From: Rhododendron vialii
Lineage: Eukaryota > Streptophyta > Magnoliopsida > Ericales > Ericaceae
Direction of reading: 5' to 3'
NCBI RefSeq assembly: GCF_030253575.1
Contig: NC_080557.1
Coordinates: 47,148,501 to 47,212,500 of the forward strand
Length of the DNA: 64,000 bases
Shown: piece by piece, positions 1 to 11,917 of the stretch
How positions within the stretch are numbered: position 1 is the first letter of the stretch
How the letters are laid out: each line of letters begins with the position of its first letter
The notes under the pieces: generated by a model
Seen by the model: only the letters and a program-made list of their open reading frames with translations
What the model was told of the DNA's origin: nothing
Database searches by the model: none
Translations under genes and position numbers: made by a program

Positions 1-424
1 AGCCTCACGCACTCCAGGTCAAGTCCACTAATCAAAAAGTCAAGCACTACTAAAGCAGTGCTAGTCATTAGACATGTACACTGGCAGCTCGTCTCTCATA
101 TACTAACAACAGGGTGGTCTTGTACATGCAGTTTCCTTTCTCTCTCTTTTTATTGTTATCTTTTCCGGGATCCTTATAAGTTAAAACCAACGTCTCTTGA
201 AGGATGAAAATATTAAGAGGACAGTTTTGGACATGTAGGTTCCTTTTTCTTTTCCTTTCTGGATACTTAGAACTTGGTAAAAAATCTTATTACTTGAGAT
301 GGATCCATACTTTTCCAGTATCGTCAGCCACTCAATAGGAGAGAATGTCGATTGTTTATTCCACATGCAATGAACAAACTAAACAGAAACTAAGCCCATA
401 AACAGACCAAAAAGAAAATCATAC
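1..424. other. Intron of RRF, no further exon seen
   Basis: On the minus strand this follows the GT donor at 424. I looked for the next expected RRF block (VEYYG...) and did not find it, so the intron exceeds 424 bp or the gene is interrupted here. Confidence 0.5.
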
Positions 425-1352
425 CTCCACACGGTCTAACATTGAGGGGGCTGCTCTCCCAGTCCTTATAGAATTGAATTTGGACTTGACACTTTCAATA
501 GTCTTGTCCATCCTTTGCTTCTACAGAAAGACATTGCACATTAGATTTCTCAATGTAAAGAAAACCCCAACAAAAGCCTTAAAACCATTAGAATGCACAA
601 TGTACACGTGTTACAAACTTACAACATAGTTCTCAACTGCAGCTTTCTCAGCCTGAATTTCTTCTATAGTTGCACACCTAATTGTTAACGTTCTGAAAGG
701 TGATCGATCACAAAACATTTCACAGGTCAACCACAACAAGCCATACGTTGTAAAACCAATTCACAACTACAGCAACCACAGTGATTCGGATGCGGTACAC
801 TTGCCTCCTTTCAGAAACTTGCTTCACAGCAAGGGTTTTCCACGCAATTCGTCTCACACCAGTGCGAAGCGTCACATGGTTTGCAGCCGAATTCCATGAA
901 ACCGCATTGTGAAACGCCGAATTGCATTGCACACAATTTGGTCCTCTCGAGTACGTATCTGTTGTAAAAATTGGCAATCACAGTCACCGGCATTTTAGTC
1001 CAGTAACCATGTCAGAGTGTAGGAATTCAATTACTAGCAGGGAAAAAAAAAAACCCAAAGAACTTGAGAAAACGATATTTTGTGTGAAGTTAGTCCAGTA
1101 ACTTGAGAAAACGATATTTTGAGGCAGACAAGAAACTGCAAATAACACAGTAAAATCTGAAAAGGGGAAAAAAAAAAAAAACTAAAAGAATTCGACTAAT
1201 AATAGAACAAAATCTGAAATAAAAACCCTAAGAGTGAGAGGAAAACATGTCTTGTGTAAAAATCAGAAAGTGACGGAGGAAGGGTTTGTACTGTTGTTTG
1301 TCTGGTAGCAGATAGTTCGCACTGAGGTTGGAGCCGCGAACGACATCGCCAT
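425..1352 (-). CDS. RRF: Plastid ribosome recycling factor, 5' part (runs off the left edge)
   Basis: This factor splits post-termination ribosomes in the plastid together with EF-G. Two exons are clear on the minus strand. Exon 677..623 encodes the stretch beginning CATIEEIQAEKAAVENYV. Exon 520..425 encodes KQRMDKTIESVKSKFNSI followed by RTGRAAPSMLDRVE, the N-terminal helix of bacterial-type RRF. Both have AG acceptors and GT donors, and the exon junction is phase 0. The transit peptide is only partly resolved. An ATG at 1352 opens MAMSFAAPTSVRTIC, which resembles other plastid RRF starts but meets a stop after 29 codons. A second segment near 830-930 reads ANHVTLRTGVRRIAWK in one frame, also transit-peptide-like. 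I could not find splice sites joining these pieces in frame. The rest of the protein lies beyond base 1. Identity is firm; the 5' gene model is not. Confidence 0.8.
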
Positions 1353-1430
1353 TGTAGTCGCAGAAGATTGAGAGTTGTGGATAAGACTTTTTGTTTCTCT
1401 CTCTAGAATTCGACCTCGCTATTGAGTTCT

Positions 1431-1530
1431 GGAGTATACCCTTTTCTCCCCCGTATTTTCGTACAATTGCAAAAGATACCCCCCTTTTCTCCCCCGTATT
1501 TTCGTACAATTGCAAAATATACCCCTGATC
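1431..1530. repeat. Two-copy tandem repeat upstream of RRF
   Basis: A unit of about 47 bp containing CCCGTATTTTCGTACAATTG and a following GATACCCC-type tail occurs twice in direct orientation. It sits just upstream of the RRF start, so it may be part of the promoter or leader. Confidence 0.7.
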
Positions 1531-3240
1531 CACTTGTTGATGCCAAAATTACTTCTTTTTTTATTTATTTATCCGATGCCAAAATGACTTCGCTTAATTC
1601 TTTCTTTTTGCTTATCTAGTGATTAAAAGTTTAAAACAGAATATAATAGCAATATTTTTGCACCGGCTTGATAATACTATTTTTGCACATTTCTCAATTC
1701 TCTCCCCGCTATGGGTATCACTTCACTGTACTTATTGAGATCCTACACAATCTATATGAATAACCAAAAAGTTGAGGATCGTTTTTCCCAACGGGTCGAT
1801 ATTTATAATTTCCTATTCTCCATTAATTGGACATAAAATTTGATAAGACTAGAAGATTAAACAGAAACAATTGTTTTGTAAATTTTCACATTCGTGTGCT
1901 AGCTGCCTGCAACTATAATTACAAAATTGCATAGCTAAGCAGAAACAAACGAAAAACAGCTATTATCAATATCATAGCAGCAATATCATGTTATATTTCC
2001 AAATGGTAGTTCGAGAATCGAGACTGGTTCGGGTATTGCAGGGGTGTGAATCGCAGGATCGAAGTAGCGCATTCTCCATCCGCCGGCCTGCGTCAGTACC
2101 TACTTAGAGCATTCACATTGTAATAAGCAAATTGATATAGATAAACAAATTTAACAACAATGCTAAAAAAATATCTCACATTGTAATAAGCAAAGTTACA
2201 AGTCTTTTAGCAAATAATCAAATTCCATCCATTCCATAACCAAACTTAACAACTTTTACCAATAACCAAAACTCAATAATCAAACCCAATAACCAAACTC
2301 AAAACTAAAAAACTAAAAAACATCCCACATTAGAATCGTCTCATCGAGACGAATAATTTGGTGTGGTCGGGTGCGTGATTAAAACTCGTTTGCAATTGGC
2401 CATAAGTGCATTGCGTATTGTGGGGTTTTTTTTTTATAGGGATGCAAAAATAACCAATATAGAGGTAAAGTTTGTTAAGTTTGATTATGAACTAAATGGA
2501 TAATCAAATGCTGACGTGACACATTTTAGTTATTGAATTTGATTATTCCCATTGCGGATGCTCTTAGGAGATACCTTAAGTCAACAATAATATTTATTTG
2601 ACAGTAACCTCAAATTCACAGATTTTACGACTGTGCAATACTCCAATTCATTGAGATTGAATGCAAGATCGTTAGTCTAGAATGTCGTCGTTGATTTGGA
2701 ATGTTGTACGTCGTTGAAATTACCAAGTCCAAAAATTTTATGGTATGGTACGTATGTGAGTAAACTTAAAAGGAAGAGTAATGTATGCCAGAATAGTATC
2801 ACACGTTTGCTTGATTTTATAGCGAGTCTTTTACTAACACGACTATTCAAATATGAGTAAATGTGTTTACTAATTTTACTTCCTTTTTTTGAAGATGCTC
2901 CTACTTGGTAACATGTAGCAACTCATAGCTGTCTTAACTTCCATACCCGTTGTGTAATCATTTCTTTGATTCTTTACCTCAGATTACAGTGCTAACAAAG
3001 GTAACAAAACGAATCAATTCCCTAGGGATATTACTCCAATCTCAGCCAGCTGATTTGGTGTATCAATGGACGATTCTGATCATCAACGAATAACCTTAAA
3101 TATTGGAGATCACGTATCACACAAGATCTGGCAAGCGAATCCCGACTTTGGAAAACCAATTACTACAGCGGCCAGCAGGCAAAGAGAGAAAATATGTTAA
3201 CGAAATCTTCGAAATCTTTCCAAAGCTAGTACCACAGTTC
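1531..3240. other. Intergenic region between RRF and the phytocyanin gene
   Basis: The RRF and phytocyanin genes are divergent, so this stretch holds both promoters. Apart from the Tourist-like MITE at 2107..2563 I see no coding potential, only AT-rich unique-looking sequence. Confidence 0.5.
2107..2563. mobile_element. Tourist-like (PIF/Harbinger) MITE, family A
   Basis: The ends GAGCATTCACATTG and CATTGCGGATGCTC form an imperfect terminal inverted repeat, flanked by TTA on both sides, the target duplication typical of PIF/Harbinger elements. The interior matches the element at 46814..47247 in reverse complement, which proves it is a dispersed family. No transposase is encoded. Confidence 0.8.
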
Positions 3241-3249
3241 TATATATAT
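3241..3249 (+). promoter_or_regulatory. TATA box of the phytocyanin gene
   Basis: TATATATAT lies about 155 bp before the ATG at 3397, with a CT-rich probable leader (3290-3385) in between. No other strong TATA lies closer. Confidence 0.55.
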
Positions 3250-3396
3250 GTGATTTCCTGCTTCACAATAGGGATTCCTTCAGGCTTAATTAACTCTCTC
3301 TAGCTCTCTGTCTCCTTTGATCTTTATCTCACCACTTTTTGTTTTTGCTCTCTCTGTGTCTCGTTTTTGTGTGTGTGTGGTGCAGTACTTTGAGGG

Positions 3397-5009
3397 ATGG
3401 AGTTGGCCAAGAGAGCAGTGGTTTTGGTGGTGTTGATGGTGGCTTTGGGTGGAGTGGTATCGACGATGGGAGAAGTGTATAAGGTTGGCGAGGCTAATGG
3501 GTGGACAAACACAGCCCAGTTTAATTACAAGGCTTGGGCTGCTGCCAAGACCTTTCACGTCGGCGACACCATCCGTACGCTTCTCTCTCTTCTTTCGCAC
3601 ATAAACTTTCTTTCAATTTTGTTGCTATACTCTTCATGTTCTCACTGTTGTAATTTTTTTCGCACATAAGTCCGGACACTGCACATAAATTTGTGTACGT
3701 AACATTGATAATATGAGGGTTTTTTTTTTTTTTTTTTACAAATTCGGGCAAATGTCATTGTATAGTATAGGTTCTAATTTTTTTTGCAAATTAACGATAA
3801 AATCTCTATTGAAGCAAGAAAATGGCATCTTCCTATATATTGGCAATCTTATGCATGGAAAGCGGGATACTCATTATCAGTTCCAAAAAATAAAAATTTA
3901 TCCTCATAGTTTCTCACAATACTTTCCAGTTAATGACCATTACCAGATAAATAATTCATTCTGCAATTCTTAGGTTGCGTTTTTTAAACTTATTAGTCTA
4001 AAACTTATTTCGGTATTTTTTACTTTTCGTAACTTTTTTTTTAGTTTTTCGTTGTAATTTTTGAGGTTAATCGCTTGCCCCGATGAGATGAATTGAAAAA
4101 GTATAAAAATATAGACCGATTTTGAAAAAATTTAAATAAGACAACACTTTAGACAAGCAAGACATGTCTAAAGACAGATGTTTGATATTTTTTTTCGTCT
4201 TTAGTAATTTTTTTTTTTTGCTTTTGCTCATGATTTTGTATTTTTTAGACTTTTCTCTTCGAGAATGATGATTAATTCAAAATACATCATGTGAGTTTAA
4301 CAAAAATGAAAAAAAAAACTTAAAACAAAGAAGAAAAATAACACTGTCTTTGGTTTGCAGTTTTGAGATTTTTTTTATATAAAAAAGTTCTATAGGTTTG
4401 CGTATTTTTCATCCTTAGTAAATTTTTTTAACATTTCAACAAACTTTTTTATTTTTTGAATGAGGTACGCTATGTACATCTAAAAAATAAAAAATAAGTA
4501 AAAAATTTGACAAAAAATTACTAAAGACGAAAAAAACAGTCAAAATTTTTTAAAAAATAATTTCTGAAAGAAGAACCAAACAAAATGTTAAGTATTTACA
4601 AGAATGGATTCCATTGGTCTTTGACATTGACTTTCCATAATAAACAGTGTTCCAGTACAACAAGCAATTCCAGAACGTGGTTCGAGTGACCCACAAGAAC
4701 TTCAACGCGTGCAACGCCACAACCCCGTACCGCACCCTCGACACCGGAAACGACTCCTTCGTAATCCCAAGGCACGGCCACTTCTACTTCATCTGCAGCC
4801 TCCCCGGCCACTGCCAATCCGGCCAGAAGGTCGACGTCAGGGTTCCCGAAGCTTCTCAGCCGCCCTCACAAGCACCGACGTCGTTGTCGCCTTCCCCCTC
4901 CCCGTCGGATTCTGATCATAAGAGTGCCTCCCCTCTGCCACTGGCCAAGGGCGGGTTCTGGTTGTCCGCTGTGGTTTTAGCGCTTTCTGTTTCTGGGTTT
5001 GCTTATTAA
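3397..5009 (+). CDS. Phytocyanin-like GPI-anchored protein, one copper ligand replaced
   Basis: Coding exons are 3397..3574 and 4648..5009 (179 residues), split by a 1.07-kb intron at the usual phytocyanin position (phase 1). The order is a signal peptide (1-25), a plastocyanin-like domain (26-127), a Pro/Ser-rich arabinogalactan-like linker (128-157) and a hydrophobic tail typical of a GPI signal (158-179). Cys109, His114 and Gln119 fit the C-x4-H-C-x3-Q ligand loop of stellacyanin and mavicyanin types, and Cys81-Cys115 fits the disulfide. The first ligand, normally His in an FHNV motif, is Gln68 here (FQNV). The domain is closest to mavicyanin-like proteins by eye. It probably sits outside the plasma membrane; with three of four ligands its copper binding is doubtful. 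Confidence 0.88.
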
Positions 5010-5883
5010 TTTAGGAATGTTTCGGATTTAATTTGAGTATCGAATTTTTAAGTTTGGGATCTTTGCATTCTTTTTGATAGGTAGTAGCTAGGAACATTTT
5101 GGTTTGATTTAAGGATTATTTATGGCGTATTATTTGTTAACTGTGACTGGAATCGTTAGATTGAAATAAATTTTTTAGTTTTATCCTTGTGTTGTTGAAA
5201 CATCACGTGACATTAATATAAGTGTCTCAACTTCAGTATAAAATAAATAAAAAAAACATGTCAATTTTTTAGATGATTAATATTGCAGCTCCCATTGGCC
5301 ACGAACATGGGTGAAATTTTATTTTTTTGTTGATTCTGTTGCAGGGCCTCTTGGATACCCTGTGAGTTTGCAACATGCATTATCAATATCATCTGTTTGT
5401 TGCTACAGTATTTTTTTGTGACTCCTGTTTTTAAAAAAAAGATATTGAATTAAAAATACTACTTAGTTCAGTTACTATAGAAGATATAGTTCAGTTACGA
5501 TAGAACATTTGAACAAAAAATCGATACATGCACTCAAATAAGCCGAAAACGGTGGTGGGAATTTGATCGACAACATGTTACTCTTCAAACTTGTGGGTTA
5601 ATTTCAATTTCACCGCCATAAGAAAATTCTTAGAGCCAAAACCGAAGGTTGGCAAGGTCCTGAATTAATTGAAGCGCTCGTAAGTTAGTTCGGACATTCT
5701 ATACGGGAAAAAGGATCAATTCTTTTTGCCATTTATGAAACCAAGTAAATGGTGTTATTATAATTAAAAAAACAAGAGGACCACAATGAGTCATGCCTGG
5801 GATTCCTGCACAGAACATGCATGTCTAGCAGTTACCTTCATTCGCTTGGCGGATGTCTTCAAAACAATTGGAAGAAGATAAGA

Positions 5884-6180
5884 GTTGACATTCAAGAAAA
5901 GAGCTTGTCAACTGACTCTCATTTGGGGGATAGTTATTCCTTTTAGAATGCACGTTCCTTCATTTGTTTATGAACCAAACACAGGAATAAACATTCCATT
6001 GGAATGGTAATTCCATTCTGAAGTTTATTCCGTCCAACCAAAACGCACCCTAAGTGTTGACATTGAAGAAAAGAGCTTAGTATATTCCATCGGAATAGTA
6101 ATTTCATTCCAAAGTTTATTCCGTCCAACCAAAACGCACCATAGGTGTTGACATTGAAGAAAAGCTCTTGTCAACTAACC
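5884..6180. repeat. Imperfect tandem/nested repeat cluster
   Basis: The word GTTGACATTGAAGAAAAG (or with one change) occurs three times, near 5887, 6055 and 6147. Between them, a block ending AGTTTATTCCGTCCAACC plus AAAACGCACC occurs twice, around 5993-6050 and 6083-6140. The second end resembles a common MITE terminus, so this is probably a MITE plus flank duplicated in tandem. Confidence 0.65.
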
Positions 6181-6779
6181 CAAGGTGACGCCCCCTGCAA
6201 CCCTCTGAGGGTTAATTAAGACCAAAATCTAGAGAGTAGAGAGTCTAGCTAGCTAGAGACACATGCATCATGTTTATTTATGCCTTTATATGAATAGCAA
6301 ATTCTGTAGTCCTTTGAAATATTATGGCTAAAATTGATGCAGATCGAATGTCAACTAGGAAAACAAAACTATTTACTAATTTAGTTTAACTGTGACGAAA
6401 TTTACATCTATCCGTGGCACCAGTCATTTCATTTGGCATCGATTCGCTGGCCAACTGTCGACAACAACTTGGATCAATTTACCAACTTAGTACAGTATAT
6501 ACGTATATGATCTCTCGGTAGTATCGTAACTTGGGCATTTTGGATTTATCTGTTAAAAAAAAACTGATCTTGAGGCCTCGATCGTGCTCTGTCATTCTTT
6601 TATTATTCGCTCTGTTAAGGGTTCAGAGCATTTTCCCTTGTTACGTTGATAGTCAACTTTTTACTTGGGAAAAAAAATATTTGTCAAATTCTAAGGTATA
6701 ACTCAGTAGGTAGATGAATAAAAGAACAGAATACAACCATTATTAATGATTACAATTGTCCTATTTTTTCTAGGGTTGT

Positions 6780-6951
6780 AAAAAAAAAAGGCAAACCCAG
6801 TGCACTAGACTCCCGCCACTCTGAGGTCTGGGAGAGGGTTGATGTTCGCAGTCTTACCCCTACAAGCAGAAAGGCTATTTTCGCGACTCGAATCCGTGAC
6901 CTCGAGGTCACAATGAAACAACTTTATCGTTACGTTAGGCCCGCACTTCTC
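6780..6951 (-). mobile_element. Au-type SINE, full-length or nearly so
   Basis: On the minus strand the tRNA-derived head shows an A-box-like CCTAACGTAACGATAAAG and a B box GTCACGGATTCGAGTC. The body contains the Au-typical GTGGCGGGAGTCTAGTGCAC, and the element ends in a T run. It is flanked by the direct repeat GGGTTGT at 6773-6779 and 6952-6958, a likely target duplication. Au SINEs are widespread in angiosperms. Confidence 0.85.
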
Positions 6952-9783
6952 GGGTTGTGCGATGGTTAAAAGAACTGTGCATGAGGATTATCAAGTTGCA
7001 TGGATTTTTCTTTCTTTCGTCGAGACGAACATTTAGTTTAAAACTCTTTACGAAATTTACCAACTCCTAAAATACTCGCTATCTTAAAATCAATATTTGA
7101 TTATTCGAACAGAAAATCTTCTTTGCGGACCATTTCGTAAAGAAAGCTTTACGGAGGCCAATCGCGCGCGTTCAAAGTGTCTTTGGACGGTCCGGATTGA
7201 AAATTAATTGTGACCAGTCAAAATTGAAAACGAATCTCAGCTATTAATTGCGCAAAAAGATGGCTGAGATTGCGCCGCTCCGTGAACAGATTGTTCACGA
7301 AGCCTTCGTGAATAAGTTTCTCTTATTGGAAACACAATTCTCCTTCTAGCATTAACAGCACAACCATTAATTGAACTCAGGTTTCAACTAAACAAATTTC
7401 TCTACACCAGCAGCAGTTAATTTACCTTCATTTTTTAAGTTCTAATTAAGCTTACAACCGGAGCCATTTTCTTCTGTTAATTAATTTTATTATTCCTGAC
7501 TTACGATGGTTATCGATCTACTAATAATTTTTTTAAGTACATTTGTAAATCGTTTGTTTTGGCTTTCTACATCCACTATCAACGCACTATTTCCTCTGCG
7601 GGTTGCTCTCGGTGAAATTTTGGGATTTATCAAAGAACCAACGCTTGTGTGTTTGCATCTAGGAATGTGATACCCCGATGTCTGGCCCGGCGGTCGATCA
7701 GCTTGTACACACCTCAAAGGACTATGAAATTAATGATCGAACAAACTCTCAAGTGATTTTAAGATTCGAAATATTTGATCCTGTGAGATCAAATGTGCGA
7801 CCTCACGGAAGACTGAGGTTATTTCATTTCTCGTGCTCACCTAGCTAGCTAAACCCATTTGGGTTGGAATGTGAAAGCTTTTTAGGAGAAGTTTTTGGGA
7901 GACGATCCTAACCGTCCAAACTAACAAACTTGCTTTGAACGGCTTAGATTTATTTCCTCTCGTCCCCCTCACCAGTCATCCCACCACTCTTTCTATTCTT
8001 TTCCTCTCTCTAATATCCGGACCGTACAAAACATGTTTAGACGATTGAAATCGCCGACAGATACCTCGTGTGTGGTACCGGCCGGCACGCAAAAAAGTTC
8101 TCAGCTTTTAGTACTTTTTTTTGTTGTTGTTGTATCTGTGGAGTCATTTTGACAACTGTGGACTGTGGAGAAGTACAGTATTTTTTATTGTTTGACGAGA
8201 AAATTTAACAGCCATGAAAGCAAACCGAGTAAAATTTACTAAGCTCGACGGACTCGACCCGACAAAGAAGCCGGGACTGGCGCATCCGCACCAGAATCCT
8301 ATGAAAGCAACGCTCAGCTGCACGTGCATCACTGGCAGGATAAATGAGTTAGACTTGGAGTTTAATATATATTACTGACAGTAAAACTCAACTGAAATTA
8401 AAAAAAAAAAAATTTAATGGTCTTCCCTTAATCCTTTAATCCTCTATCGCATTTATGTTTCTGCAAATATTCACATTCTTAAAGACATTCAAAGAAAAAA
8501 GTATTGAAAAACCGACCATCACAATTCACAAACAATTCCAAGAAGCTTTAAAAGAAAGAATCTAGGGGTACGTAACGCCACGATTAAAAATTAACGTCTA
8601 AGAGAGACGAAATGGAGGAGTTGGGCAAAACGGACTATTATGAAGTCCATCCTGAGTTCATTAGATGATGAACGAGGATAAACAAATGAGCTCGAGATGG
8701 ACCGTATATATAAGACTCACAGAGTCACAGTACCTTGTTAGGTTTTTCTTACACTTAACACCCGTCTAAAAATGAATATCCGAGAACCTTTAGAAATTCA
8801 ATACATGTTGCTCACATTGAACTTATCCACATTTTACTTGTTTTTATCACCCTTTTTTTTCCCCCTAAATATCGAACGAACAATGAGGTTGTAGTTAACA
8901 TCTCCTAGAAAATAAAATGCCAGCTAGTTATAGTAGAGTAACTTTTATAATTGTACCTTATTTTTTGGAGTCTTCTTGCAAGTAAATTACAGTACAATCG
9001 TACCATTTCCTATGTAAAAAAATGTCCACGTACGCCGATATTTGTGTATATTCACGCACAAGAGAAAAATGCAACAGTTAAAATCAAAAGAATGTAAAAA
9101 ATCACTACCATGTTAACGGGAATTAAGATCCTCTCATATAACCTTCACGTGAAGGTAAAATAGGACCCATCTTAGTCCAATTTGATGATCCAATTCGTTC
9201 TTTTAATATACCTAGATATGTTCATCGGCACTACAACAAATCACATGGATCAGACATTAGTAAAGACATATTCGAATCTTATTAGCCGCAAAAAAAATAA
9301 ATGGTCAAACACTGTTTGATTATACTTTGTTCGGGCGAATATTAACATGCGATCAAACTGATTTTTTTACATAGCTTATGAACACATTAAGGGTTACAAA
9401 ATGTACAGTTAAAATCACTGAGACTATGATAAATTTTATTTGAGGTCACAGGTAGATCACTTTTTTTTTATAATTGGATATACGGGGGTCATCTTGCGCG
9501 CATCCCGATTAATTCTGAGCTCCCAAAATTAAGAACTGAATAAATTCTTCAATAGCCCAAAAGTTTGAAACGTTTCTCCAGTTCAAAACCTCTTAGGTAC
9601 TATCAACCTCTTTGGAGACAATTCATATAGAGCTTCGCTCTTCCTATAATAGGGCTTCCCACAAATGGACGGTAAAATTAGACTCTCAGAATTTGTTCAA
9701 GTACGAATAACAAGTAAGCCGGCCCGGACAGTTGAGTGGAGTTTTAAAAAACGAAACGAGCAACATGTTAAGGAATCCGCGCC

Positions 9784-9792
9784 TATATATAA
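9784..9792 (+). promoter_or_regulatory. TATA box of the patatin-like gene
   Basis: TATATATAA lies 326 bp before the ATG. The sequence between is a CT/GA-rich likely leader, including a GA run at 9901-9914 and another just before the start codon. Confidence 0.55.
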
Positions 9793-10117
9793 CTACTAGC
9801 ACCCCAAAACCTTCCACACTCCCCTCCTCTCTCACTCTCGCTTTAACTGTGTCTAGCAGGCAGACTTGAAGAGAGAAAATCACAGAAAGTGACTGTTTTA
9901 GAGAGAGAGAGAGAGAATATAACTGAGATTCACACTCACACACAGATTTCGTATGCCATTAATGCCTCTCAGTAAGAAAGTGTGAGTACGCCAGACGTAA
10001 TTGCTTTTTCACGGATTTTTCTCCTAAAAAACATTCAACGTCACTCCCCCTTCAAACTGATCCTTCCTCTTCACTGTTCCTCCTTCGTTTTCTCATTCTT
10101 GAAAGAGAGAGAGAGAA

Positions 10118-11895
10118 ATGGACCTTAGTACGTTGACGCAGGAGATCTTCTCAAAGCTCGAGCAGAAATGGCTCTGCAACGGCGAGGACAAGAAGACGCG
10201 AATCCTCAGCATCGACGGCGGCGGAACCACTGGCATTGTCGCCAGCACCGCCTTGGTACACCTCGAGGACCAGATCCGCGCGAAAACCGGGGACTCTAAC
10301 TCCCGCATCGTCGACTTCTTCGACATCGTCGCCGGTACCGGAGTCGGCGCTCTCCTCGCCGCAATGCTCGCCGCCGACGACGGAAACGGCCGGCCTCTCT
10401 TCACCGCTAGAGACGCCGTCAAGTTCCTCACTGTGAAGCAATCCGACTTGTACAAGCCCGTAACCGTCGGTATTTTTCGCCGCAAAAAGAGGTTTTCTGG
10501 CAAGAGTATCGATAACACGTTGAAGGACGCGCTGAGGAGAGATGACGGCAAGCCGTTAACGTTGAAGGACACGTGTAAGCCTCTCCTTATCCCCTGCTTC
10601 GACCTGAAAAGCTCTGCGCCGTTCGTTTTCTCCCGAGCCGACGCGTCCGGGTCACCGAGTTACGATTTCGACCTCTGGAAGGTCTGTCGTGCAGCGTTGG
10701 CGACGCCGTCCATGTTCAAGCCGTTTAATCTGAGTTCTGTCGACGGAAAAACCTCGTGCTCCGCGTTTGACGGCGGGTTAGTTATGAACAACCCCGCAGC
10801 AGCCGCCGTCACTCACGTTCTGCACAACAAACGTGATTTCCCCTCCGTTAATGGCGTCGAAGACCTGTTAGTCCTGTCTTTAGGTAACGGTCCGTTATGC
10901 AACCGCTCTCAGTTCGAAGCCCGTCGTAACGGCGACTGCTCAACGGCTTCCGTTGTGAATATTGTTCTCGACGGTGTGTCTGAAACCATCGACCAAATGC
11001 TTGGGAACGCTTTTTGTTGGAATCGCGCAGATTACGTCAGGATTCAAGTAATTAGATCTCTACTTTCGCTTTATTTTATTTAGAATTATTTGTGCTGTTT
11101 TTAATAGTAGGAGTACTGGACAATTGAAAAAGTAAAAGAAATATAACGAAAAAAGTACAGCAAGTTAATTTAGTAAGCAAAAAAATAAATTGAAATATTT
11201 TTTCATTTCAAATATCGACATGATTTTCATTCAAGATTTATGTTTTTAATCTTTATTAATTTCCCTCATTGACATGGAATTGAAAAATAAATGTTTTCAC
11301 GAAATTTAAGAAAAAAATAAAATTAAACCAATCCAAAGAAAATAACTACTTGACAATGTTAAATTCCAACTTAATAAGATTTTAATATGCGTTTCTTATT
11401 GTTACATGTAGTTACTGGCCATCTGAGATCCTTTGTACCCATTTATTGGTGTACACATGTATCAAATGGATTGCAGCTACGAAATCATGTAAAACACAAT
11501 TATGTGATTGCAATTTACTTGGTACACGAAAGGATCGTGTGGAATTTTATAACATGTGAAATTATTAAACGAGATCATGTGATTGCAATTCACTTGATTT
11601 ACGAGTACACCAAAAATTGATTACGGAGAACGTTGAGCCGTTACTACATAACGCGGTTTAAAACACGCAGGCAACTGGCACGGGAGGCGCGGAGCCGATG
11701 ATGATGGAGAAGGTGCTGAACCAGAGAGGGGTGGAGTCACTGCCGTTTGGCGGGAAGCGGTTGATGACGGAGACAAACGGGCAGCGGATCGAGAGGCTCG
11801 CGCAACGGCTCGTTGCATCGGGAAAGAGTACGAGCCTGCCACCGAGCCCGTGCAAGGAGACGGCAGTTACTACGCAACTCCCTAACGGCTGTTAG
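10118..11895 (+). CDS. PLP9: Class III patatin-like protein (pPLAIII / PLP9 type)
   Basis: Exons 10118..11047 and 11671..11895 give 384 residues, with a phase-0 junction and a 623-bp intron. The patatin domain begins with the oxyanion loop DGGGTTG (33-39). Where classical patatins have the GxSxG nucleophile this protein has GTGVG (73-77), so Ser is replaced by Gly; the catalytic-type DGG (219-221, in FDGGLVMNNP) is kept. The GxGxG form is the known hallmark of plant pPLAIII proteins, for which lipid acyl hydrolase activity and effects on cell elongation are reported. The short C-terminal exon carries the conserved RGVESLPFGGKRL stretch. By memory the gene is collinear with At3g63200 (PLP9), next to RRF. 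Base composition of exon 1 is much more GC-rich than the surroundings. The start is the first ATG after the leader. Confidence 0.9.
11048..11670 (+). other. Intron of the patatin-like gene
   Basis: GT at 11048 and AG at 11669-11670. Near 11485-11605 the phrase ATGTGATTGCAATTCACTTG recurs twice with a few changes, a short internal tandem repeat. Confidence 0.75.
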
Positions 11896-11917
11896 TCAAC
11901 TCCCTAACGGCTGTTAG
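11875..11917 (+). repeat. 22-bp tandem repeat spanning the patatin-like stop codon
   Basis: CAACTCCCTAACGGCTGTTA plus G(T) occurs at 11875-11896 and again at 11897-11917. The first copy contains the TAG stop in frame, so the second copy is untranslated. Confidence 0.95.

Larger units (their letters stand above)
5010..9780. other. Gene-poor region between phytocyanin and patatin-like genes
   Basis: No exon-like frame is visible in these 4.8 kb. It holds the repeat cluster at 5884..6180, an Au-type SINE at 6780..6951, and stretches around 7120-7320 and 7880-8090 rich in words such as 'ggacggtccggatt' that recur elsewhere in the window and look like decayed TIR elements. The rest is AT-rich and unassigned. 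Confidence 0.5.

Noticed and set aside
811-993. Minus-strand 60-codon frame with nine cysteines
   Set aside because: No signal peptide, and it overlaps another open frame with better similarity to RRF transit peptides; the cysteines are probably chance.
6780-6951. tRNA gene on the minus strand
   Set aside because: Box A and B are present but no cloverleaf forms, and the body matches Au SINEs.
10093-10572. Long minus-strand frames over the patatin-like gene
   Set aside because: Shadow frames of a GC-rich exon; the plus-strand protein has clear family motifs.
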